From the NCBI GenBank assembly GCA_003161195.1, contig PMOV01000142.1, positions 4,204 through 14,217 of the forward strand: a stretch of DNA of 10,014 nt, read 5' to 3'. Position 1 is the first letter of the stretch. The number at the start of each line of letters is the position of its first letter. Shown piece by piece: positions 5,206 through 10,014 of this stretch. The notes under the pieces are model-generated. The model saw nothing but the letters and a program-made list of their open reading frames with translations. It had not been told where the DNA came from and searched no databases. A program made the translations under genes and the position numbers. This DNA is from Acidobacteriota bacterium. Its GTDB lineage: Bacteria; Acidobacteriota; Terriglobia; Acidiferrales; UBA7541.

Positions 5206-6801
5206 ATGCATTTCTTCCAGCATCTGTGGGACTCCGGCGGCTTCCAGCCGTACGGCTTCTGCTGCAACTGGAATTCCGGATTGCTCTGGCTCCACGTCAT
5301 CTCCGACACCCTTATCGCCCTCGCCTACTTTGCCATTGCTTTCATTCTCTTCACCTTCGCCCGTAAACGCCGCGACATCCCCTTTAATTGGCTCTTCCTC
5401 CTGTTCGGCGTTTTCATCGTCGCCTGCGGCAGCACCTACCTCATGGAAGTCTGGAACCTCCGGCATGCGCAATACTGGCTTGCCGGCGCCCTGGAAGCTG
5501 CCACCGCTCTCATCAGCGTCGGCGCTGCCTTCGCCGCCGCCCGCACCATCCCCGCGCTCCTTCGCATCCCCAATCTCTCCGAGTGGACCCAGGCCAACGC
5601 CAACCTGGAAACCCTCGTCGCTCAGCGCACCCAGGAACTTGCCACCAGCAATGAAGCCCTCCGCCAAAATCGCGAAACTCTCGGTTTGGCGCAAAAAGCC
5701 GCCAGGATGGGCGCTTGGGTGCGCGACGTCTCGACTGGCCGCAGCACCTGGACCAGCGAGCTCGAAGATCTCTTCGGCCTCGAGCCCGGCACCATCTCCT
5801 TCCAAGACACCTCCCAAATGTGGCCCAATCTTGTCCATCCCGATGATCTGCCCGCCGTCGATAAAGCCGTCGCTGAGGCCCTGCAATCCGTCTCCGCATT
5901 TTCCTCCGAGTTCCGCATCATCCGCCCGGACGGCAAACTGCGCTGGATTTCCGCGCGCGGCAACGTCATCCCCGATGGCGCTGGCCGGCCCAATCGTATG
6001 GTCGGCATCAGCATCGATGTCACCGAACAGAAACTTGCCGAAGAGCAATTCCGCGATCTCAATGCTTCTCTCGAATTTCGCGTCGCCGAGCGCACCCGCG
6101 ATCTCTCCAACGCCAACAAGGAACTCGAATCCTTCAGCTACTCGGTCTCCCACGACCTCCGCGCTCCTCTGCGCACCATTGATGGCTTCAGCCTCGCCCT
6201 TCTGGAGGATTGCGCCGATAAACTCGACGACCTCGGCAAAAGGCACCTCCAGCGCATTCGCGCCGCTACCCAGCGCATGGGCCAGCTTATCGATGACCTG
6301 CTCAATCTCTCACGCGTCACCCGTGCTCAACTCAGTTCCCACACCTTTGACCTCAGCGCCGTCGTTTCTTCCGTCGCCCACGAGCTCCAGGCCTCTCAGC
6401 CCGAACGTCAGGTAGCCTGGCACATTCAGCCAGGCCTCTGCGTCACCGGTGACCCGCAACTCCTTCGCGTCGCCGTCGAAAATCTCCTCAATAATGCCTG
6501 GAAGTACACCTCCCGCCGCCCGACCGCCTCCATCGGCTTCGGCAAAACCGATCACAATGGCTTCTCCGCTTACTTTGTCAAAGACGACGGTGCGGGCTTT
6601 GACCCTGCCCATGCTGACCGCCTTTTCGGCGCTTTCCAGCGCCTCCACTCCACCGCCGAATTTCCCGGCACCGGCGTAGGCCTCGCCACCGTCCAGCGCG
6701 TTATCCACCGCCATGGGGGACGCATTTGGGCCGAAAGTGCCGTGGATCACGGCGCCACCTTTTTTTTTACGATTCCCGAATTCGCTGGAGCTAGAAAATG
6801 A
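5206..6801 (+). CDS. Ethylene-receptor-like membrane sensor histidine kinase (TM-PAS-HisKA-HATPase)
   Basis: This 531-residue protein starts at ATG 5206, preceded by GAGGGAG about 6 nt away; the open frame reaches back to 5101, but those residues show no family similarity. Residues 24-115 are three membrane helices resembling the plant ethylene-receptor sensor domain: LLWLHVISDTLIALAYF, LFGVFIVACGSTYLMEVW and a third Ala-rich helix. Aligned with ETR1 (offset 9), Asp34, Tyr41, Ile71 and Cys74 match Asp25, Tyr32, Ile62 and Cys65. Tyr78 replaces the copper-ligand His69, and Ala45 replaces Pro36. A coiled coil (about 128-155) leads to a PAS fold (about 158-278, ending in DVTEQK). HisKA has the H-box SYSVSHDLRAPL with His316. 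HATPase boxes are ENLLNNAWKY (N), DDGAGFD (G1) and GTGVGLATV (G2). It should autophosphorylate and pass phosphate to the overlapping Rcp1-like regulator. The kinase part looks fully functional; the signal is uncertain. Confidence 0.93.
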   Translation: MHFFQHLWDSGGFQPYGFCCNWNSGLLWLHVISDTLIALAYFAIAFILFTFARKRRDIPFNWLFLLFGVFIVACGSTYLMEVWNLRHAQYWLAGALEAATALISVGAAFAAARTIPALLRIPNLSEWTQANANLETLVAQRTQELATSNEALRQNRETLGLAQKAARMGAWVRDVSTGRSTWTSELEDLFGLEPGTISFQDTSQMWPNLVHPDDLPAVDKAVAEALQSVSAFSSEFRIIRPDGKLRWISARGNVIPDGAGRPNRMVGISIDVTEQKLAEEQFRDLNASLEFRVAERTRDLSNANKELESFSYSVSHDLRAPLRTIDGFSLALLEDCADKLDDLGKRHLQRIRAATQRMGQLIDDLLNLSRVTRAQLSSHTFDLSAVVSSVAHELQASQPERQVAWHIQPGLCVTGDPQLLRVAVENLLNNAWKYTSRRPTASIGFGKTDHNGFSAYFVKDDGAGFDPAHADRLFGAFQRLHSTAEFPGTGVGLATVQRVIHRHGGRIWAESAVDHGATFFFTIPEFAGARK

Positions 6802-7262
6802 AGACCGGACAGATTCTCCTGGTAGAAGACAACCCTGACGATGAAGCCCTCACTGTCCGCGCTCTCAAGCGCAGCAGCATTCCCAATGAGATTGTCGTCG
6901 TTCGCGACGGCGTCGAAGCCGTCGATTATCTTTTAGGCGAGGGGGCCTTCACCTCCTCCCCACCGCCCGCGCTTCCGAAGGTCATCCTTCTCGATCTGAA
7001 TCTCCCCAAGCTCGACGGTCTCGGCGTCCTTCGCCGCATTCGTGCCGATCAGCGCACGCGCCTGATTCCCGTTGTCATTCTCTCCTCCTCCGACGAAGAG
7101 CAGGACCGCCTCCAGGCCTACTCTCTCGGCGCCAACAGTTACGTCCGCAAGCCCGTCGACTTTGAGGAGTTCCTCATCGCCGCCGCCCAACTGGGCCGCT
7201 ACTGGCTCCTGCTCAACGAATCCCCCAGTTCCAGGAACCCTTACGACAGGCCATCTCTATGA
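6798..7262 (+). CDS. Rcp1-like single-domain response regulator
   Basis: This 154-residue CheY-like protein has no output domain. The acidic pair is VEDNPDD (Asp11 and neighbours), the phospho-acceptor is Asp66 in ILLDLNLPKLDG, the Ser switch is in VVILSSSDE (about 96-98), and the invariant Lys118 is in YVRKP. The NPDDE motif, the long loop before the Asp strand (DYLLGEGAF...) and a C-terminal aromatic helix (LGRYWLLLNE) are typical of the Rcp1 group. In other organisms that group partners with phytochrome-like or related histidine kinases. Its start codon overlaps the kinase stop (ATGA, 6798-6801), with GGAG 9 nt upstream. Its own stop overlaps the next start in the same way, so the three proteins are translationally coupled. 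It likely accepts phosphate from the upstream kinase and relays it, probably by protein-protein contact. All catalytic residues are present. Confidence 0.95.
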   Translation: MKTGQILLVEDNPDDEALTVRALKRSSIPNEIVVVRDGVEAVDYLLGEGAFTSSPPPALPKVILLDLNLPKLDGLGVLRRIRADQRTRLIPVVILSSSDEEQDRLQAYSLGANSYVRKPVDFEEFLIAAAQLGRYWLLLNESPSSRNPYDRPSL

Positions 7263-8872
7263 GCAAACTACTCCGCGCCATTATCGTCGAAGACTCTGAA
7301 GACGATAGCGAGCTCGTCCAACGCGAGCTCCGCAAAGGCGGTTTTGACCTGATATGCCAGCGTGTCGATTCCGCCGCCGGACTGCTGCAAGCCCTCGCTC
7401 ATGGCGAATGGGATCTCGTCGTCTCCGACCACACCATGTCCGGCTTCACCGGCCTGCAGGCCCTCGAGATTGTCCGCGCCCGCCACGCCGACATTCCGTT
7501 CATCTTCGTCTCCGGCACCCTCGACGAAGCCACCGCCATCCTGGGTCTCCGCAATGGCGCGCAGGACTACCTCATCAAAGGCCATCTCCAACGTTTCCTC
7601 CCCGCTGTCGAGCGCGAAATGCGCGAAACCGAGCAACGCCGCGAACGCAAGAAACTCGAACATCAGGTCCTTCAGTTGCAAAAATTTGAAGCCATCGGTC
7701 GCCTCGCCGGCGGCATCGCGCACGACTTCAACAACCTCCTCAGCGCCATCCTTGGCTGGGCGGAAATGGGCCTCGAGGATCCGCAAGCCGGTTCCCGCGC
7801 TCACGATCGCTTTCAGAAAATTACCGAACAGGCCCACCGCGCCACCAAGCTCACCTCCCAAATCCTCGCCTTCGCCCGATGCCAGGCCCTTCAGCCTCGC
7901 AGACTCAATCTCAATACCTGCGTCGACGATGTCGCCAGCCTGCTCTTCAAACTCGTCGGTGATCGGGTCGACATTCGGGTCCTCGCCGAACAACATCTTC
8001 GTATCGTCATGGCCGATCCCTTACAAATCGAACAAATCCTCATGAACCTCTGCCTCAACGCTCGCGACGCCATGCCCAAAGGCGGCCTCCTCGTCATCGA
8101 GACCCGCAACGTCGATATTGCCGACGAACACTCGCAAACTCGCCCCGAGGCTCTCCCGGGTCACTATGCGTTGCTGTGCGTCACCGACACCGGCATCGGC
8201 ATGGACCAGCTCACTCAGGAGCGCATTTTCGAGCCCTTCTTCACCACCAAGGAACTTGGCCGCGGCACCGGTCTAGGCCTTGCCACCGTCTACGGCATCG
8301 TCAAGCAGCATGCCGGTTTCGTCTACGTCTATAGCGAACTGGGGAAGGGCACCGCCTTCCGCCTCTATTTCCCCTGCTGCGAAGGCCAGCCTGATGCCCC
8401 GCCACCCCAGACTCCCGTCGAACTCCGCCGCGGCCACGAAACCATCCTCCTCGCCGACGATCACGACGGCCTCCGCGATTCTGCCGCCGAAATGCTCCGC
8501 GAACTCGGTTACCACGTTATCGCCGCCGCAAATGGCCAGGATGCTGTCAACCAGTTCGAATCTCACTCCCAGGAAGTCAACCTTCTTCTCCTCGACGTCA
8601 TCATGCCGGAGCTCGATGGTCCCCACGCCTACCAGCGCATTGCCGCCATCCGCCCCGATATTCCCGTCATCTTCACCTCCGGCTACACCCCCGAAGTCGT
8701 CCCCCTGATCAGCGCCGTAGGCCGCACCTCGGTCGTCCTGCAGAAGCCCTACACCAACAAATCCCTTAGCCAAGCCATCCGCTCCGCCCTCGACCATCCG
8801 TCCGCCACCCTCGAGGTCACCGCCACACCCCGTCCAACCAATCCCGCCCTCCCCATCACCCTAAAAAGATAA
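7259..8872 (+). CDS. Hybrid histidine kinase, REC-HisKA-HATPase-REC
   Basis: This 537-residue soluble protein has no membrane segment. The N-terminal receiver (1-120) has an acidic cluster VEDSEDD, phospho-acceptor Asp57 (VVSDHTM), VSG switch and Lys107 (DYLIKG). A short helix (121-142) leads to an NtrB-like HisKA with His155 in GGIAHDFNNLL. The ATPase domain (about 255-372) has NLCLNARDAM (N box), VTDTGIGM (G1), FEPFFTTK (F box) and GTGLGLATV (G2). A Pro-rich linker (378-388) precedes a second receiver (395-512) with DDHD, Asp446 (LLLLDVIMPELDG), Thr473 and Lys496 (LQKP). The last 25 residues are Pro/Thr-rich. The first receiver probably gates the kinase when phosphorylated, and the second takes or passes phosphate onward. 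The ATGA overlap with the preceding regulator shows one operon. No DNA-binding output is encoded, so the phosphorelay must end in a protein elsewhere. Both receivers are complete. Confidence 0.95.
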   Translation: MSKLLRAIIVEDSEDDSELVQRELRKGGFDLICQRVDSAAGLLQALAHGEWDLVVSDHTMSGFTGLQALEIVRARHADIPFIFVSGTLDEATAILGLRNGAQDYLIKGHLQRFLPAVEREMRETEQRRERKKLEHQVLQLQKFEAIGRLAGGIAHDFNNLLSAILGWAEMGLEDPQAGSRAHDRFQKITEQAHRATKLTSQILAFARCQALQPRRLNLNTCVDDVASLLFKLVGDRVDIRVLAEQHLRIVMADPLQIEQILMNLCLNARDAMPKGGLLVIETRNVDIADEHSQTRPEALPGHYALLCVTDTGIGMDQLTQERIFEPFFTTKELGRGTGLGLATVYGIVKQHAGFVYVYSELGKGTAFRLYFPCCEGQPDAPPPQTPVELRRGHETILLADDHDGLRDSAAEMLRELGYHVIAAANGQDAVNQFESHSQEVNLLLLDVIMPELDGPHAYQRIAAIRPDIPVIFTSGYTPEVVPLISAVGRTSVVLQKPYTNKSLSQAIRSALDHPSATLEVTATPRPTNPALPITLKR

Positions 8873-8880
8873 GCCAATCT

Positions 8881-8932
8881 CTTCTCTGTGAACGCTGCGC
8901 TCCCCGCGTTCTCTGTGTAGCTCTTCGCGTTT
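8881..8932 (+). repeat. Dispersed intergenic repeat, copy 2
   Basis: This is the second copy of the element at 3559-3609, in the same orientation, starting 8 bp after the hybrid-kinase stop. Shared blocks are CTTCTCTGTG, CGCTGCGCTC, TCTGTGTA and CTCTTCG. Its presence in two unrelated intergenic places suggests a multi-copy genome element. Confidence 0.6.
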
Positions 8933-8937
8933 AGTAG

Positions 8938-8957
8938 CACAGGCATTCCTGCCTGTG
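8938..8957. repeat. Palindromic REP-like element 1
   Basis: CACAGGCA (8938-8945) and TGCCTGTG (8950-8957) form a perfect 8-bp stem around TTCC. The flanking G/C (gCACAGG...CTGTGtgc) slightly lengthens it. It belongs with 9114-9135, which has the same CAy..TCCTGCC(y)GTG layout. Confidence 0.6.
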
Positions 8958-8987
8958 TGCGGCGTAATCCACCCCATCCGCTGAGCC

Positions 8988-9016
8988 GCACGGGGGTAGT
9001 TGCCCGTATCCCGTGC
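8988..9016. repeat. Palindromic REP-like element 2
   Basis: Arms GCACGGG (8988-8994) and CCCGTGC (9010-9016) are separated by 15 nt, with an additional internal CCCGT at 9003-9007. The arms are identical to those of 9114-9135. Confidence 0.5.
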
Positions 9017-9056
9017 AACCTTGGCAGAGCCTCACAAAAATAACCGAACTTTCTTC

Positions 9057-9084
9057 TTGACAAATCCTAAATTCGTTGTATTCT
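9057..9084 (+). promoter_or_regulatory. Sigma-70-type promoter of a short transcription unit
   Basis: A perfect -35 TTGACA (9057-9062), a 16-bp spacer and the -10 TATTCT (9079-9084) predict a start near 9091. No start codon with a ribosome site follows; instead a hairpin with a T-run lies 25-50 bp downstream. Confidence 0.5.
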
Positions 9085-9090
9085 ATACCC

Positions 9091-9141
9091 GTAAAGAACC
9101 ACGCCTTGACGACGCACGGGTCATCCTGCCCGTGCTTTTTT
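9091..9141 (+). ncRNA. Candidate ~50-nt small RNA or attenuated leader
   Basis: The interval between the predicted start of the 9057-9084 promoter and the end of the T-run at 9136-9141 would give an RNA of about 50 nt ending in a GC-rich hairpin. No known RNA family is recognised, and the hairpin also belongs to a local palindromic repeat family, so this may simply be a repeat beside a chance promoter. Confidence 0.25.
9114..9141 (+). terminator. Terminator-like palindrome with T-run (REP-like element 3)
   Basis: GCACGGG (9114-9120) pairs with CCCGTGC (9129-9135) around an 8-nt loop, followed by six T on the plus strand. It has the form of an intrinsic terminator, and its arms are the same as those of the palindrome at 8988-9016. 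Confidence 0.55.
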
Positions 9142-9536
9142 GTTTCCCATTTAACCACCAGCACAACCAACACCTTACCGGTAGTCTCCGTTTTTTCAAG
9201 CGTCAGCGCCGCCACAAAAAACACATTTTTCGCCCAGCGGTTTCCTAGGTGCAAAAAAATTGTGAGTACTGGAACTTCGCCAAGTCTTGACATGGTTCTA
9301 GACTCGCCACTCATCACTCGCCACTTCTTCTTATCTTAAAAAAGGATTTTTCGGCATTTAGCTTGTAATCTATTTCATAACCATAAGGCGTCTCTAACTC
9401 CAATGAAATGAACACTTCCAAATCTGTATCAAAACAAAGAACTTCAACTCCCGCAGAATGAACACTTACGCAAAACCCCAAGGGGTCCTGGCCCCTCCAC
9501 CACTTCGCATTCCCTGTCCTCTAACCCCACTCAAAC

Positions 9537-9545
9537 TGGTATCCT
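9537..9545 (+). promoter_or_regulatory. Candidate extended -10 promoter of the ABC-F gene
   Basis: TGGTATCCT is an extended -10 (TGnTAnnnT), about 87 bp before the GTG start. It predicts a leader of about 80 nt. The -35 region is not obvious. It is the best promoter-like match just before the gene. Confidence 0.4.
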
Positions 9546-9631
9546 AAAGCTTCAACATTTCGCGCCGGCAACACGCGCCCTGCTGTACAACCCGGAAGTA
9601 CCACCGACCAAACCAGGAGAAACAACCCTCC

Positions 9632-10014
9632 GTGCCACCGCTCATCGCCGCACAATCTCTCTCCAAGCGCTTCGGCGTCTCCCCGCTCTTCCAGAACCTC
9701 TCCTTCACCGTCTCCGAAGGAGAACGCATCGGCCTCGTCGGCCCCAATGGTTCCGGCAAATCCACGCTCCTCGAAATGCTTTTCGGCCGCATCCTGCCAG
9801 ACACGGGCGACGTCGCCACTCGCAAGCGCGTCCGCGTCAGCTTCGTGGCCCAGATGTCCACCTACGCACCCGGCCTCACCATCCGCCAGGTCCTCGAGCA
9901 GGCCCTCGAACTCTCCCAGACGCCGCAGTCCGAGCGCCTCGGCCGCATCGCCGAGATCATGGGTCGCGCTGGCTTCCTGGACCTCGAGGCGGAAGCCGCC
10001 GCACTCTCCGGTGG
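9632..10014 (+). CDS. ABC-F family ATPase (Uup-like), N-terminal part
   Basis: 127 residues are visible; the window ends within the gene, right at the LSGG signature of the first nucleotide-binding domain. The GTG at 9632 is chosen because AGGAGA stands about 11 nt upstream and the product then starts as expected (VPPLIAAQSLSKRFG). Walker A is GPNGSGKST at about residues 38-46. The Q-loop region is VSFVAQ, followed by the helical segment TIRQVLEQALE and the alpha-helical subdomain before LSGG. The short N-terminus with no membrane domain and the spacing Walker A-Q-loop-LSGG fit ABC-F proteins. These are soluble tandem ATPases acting on ribosomes (Uup/EttA/antibiotic-resistance types). The subtype cannot be decided without the interdomain linker and the second ATPase domain, which lie beyond the window. 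Confidence 0.88.
   Translation, partial: MPPLIAAQSLSKRFGVSPLFQNLSFTVSEGERIGLVGPNGSGKSTLLEMLFGRILPDTGDVATRKRVRVSFVAQMSTYAPGLTIRQVLEQALELSQTPQSERLGRIAEIMGRAGFLDLEAEAAALSG

Larger units (their letters stand above)
8873..9631. other. Long intergenic region rich in palindromes and promoter-like signals
   Basis: About 760 bp with no ORF that shows family similarity or a supported start. It is more A+T-rich than the flanking genes, especially 9040-9470. It contains a dispersed repeat (8881-8932), three related GC-rich inverted repeats (8938-8957, 8988-9016, 9114-9135), a TTGACA/TATTCT promoter (9057-9084) closely followed by a terminator, an 11-bp direct repeat 50 bp apart (9407 and 9457), and the ABC-F gene promoter near 9540. 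Confidence 0.6.

Noticed and set aside
5095..6246. Minus-strand 383-codon ORF
   Set aside because: Gly/Ala/Glu-rich antisense shadow of the kinase gene, with no family features and no ribosome site evident.
5039..6415. Plus-strand 458-codon ORF overlapping the sensor kinase in another frame
   Set aside because: Composition is Ser/Pro/Ala-rich low complexity with no domains; the overlapping frame encodes a full histidine kinase.
9287..9315. Second TTGACA as a promoter
   Set aside because: No acceptable -10 hexamer lies at 16-18 bp; the downstream sequence is CTCATC-like.
9000..9339. Short ORFs on both strands in the 8931-9339 interval
   Set aside because: They run through palindromes, a promoter and T/A-runs, overlap each other, lack ribosome sites and show no recognisable protein features.
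9479..9498. AGGGG-TCCTGG-CCCCT inverted repeat as terminator
   Set aside because: The stem is only 5 bp, with no T-run on either strand.

Overview
The window is high-GC DNA (roughly 60%) from a Gram-negative type bacterium. The gene families present are an RND/HlyD-type adaptor, an NtrC-type sigma-54 activator, DUF4230, an HI0933/BaiN flavoprotein, an ethylene-receptor-like sensor kinase, an Rcp1-like regulator and an ABC-F ATPase. Together with short GC-rich palindromic intergenic repeats and extended -10 (TGnTATnnT) promoters, they resemble Acidobacteriota (Terriglobia-like). That placement is an inference from style, not from a marker gene.

Layout. (1) 1-645, +: C-terminal part of a HlyD-family periplasmic adaptor. 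(2) 704-1283, -: a self-contained transcription unit for a 90-residue lysine/serine-rich repeat protein. It has two palindromic upstream sites, an IHF-like site, a near-consensus sigma-54 (-24/-12) promoter, a good Shine-Dalgarno, five perfect-register octapeptide repeats and a strong intrinsic terminator. (3) 1296-2720, -: a sigma-54 activator (degenerate receiver, AAA+, Fis-type HTH) directly upstream of that unit. (4) 2869-3555 and 3615-4808, -: DUF4230 membrane protein and BaiN/HI0933 flavoprotein. (5) 5206-8872, +: a tightly overlapping three-gene signalling operon of ethylene-receptor-like histidine kinase, Rcp1-like single-domain regulator and REC-HK-REC hybrid kinase. (6) 8873-9631: about 760 bp without a convincing protein gene, holding palindromic repeats, a promoter followed within 60 bp by a terminator (possible small RNA), and the promoter of the next gene. 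(7) 9632-end, +: start of an ABC-F ATPase, cut at its LSGG signature.

The most notable object is region 704-2720. The activator gene sits beside all the cis elements an enhancer-dependent promoter needs, and the only gene they can serve is the small repeat protein, whose function I do not recognise. A membrane adaptor of the type used for peptide/protein export ends convergently just beyond its terminator. A reasonable hypothesis is a sigma-54-switched, possibly exported or processed, cationic repeat peptide system. The second point of interest is the sensor kinase, whose ethylene-receptor-like membrane domain keeps the copper-binding Cys but carries Tyr where the copper-ligand His should be.
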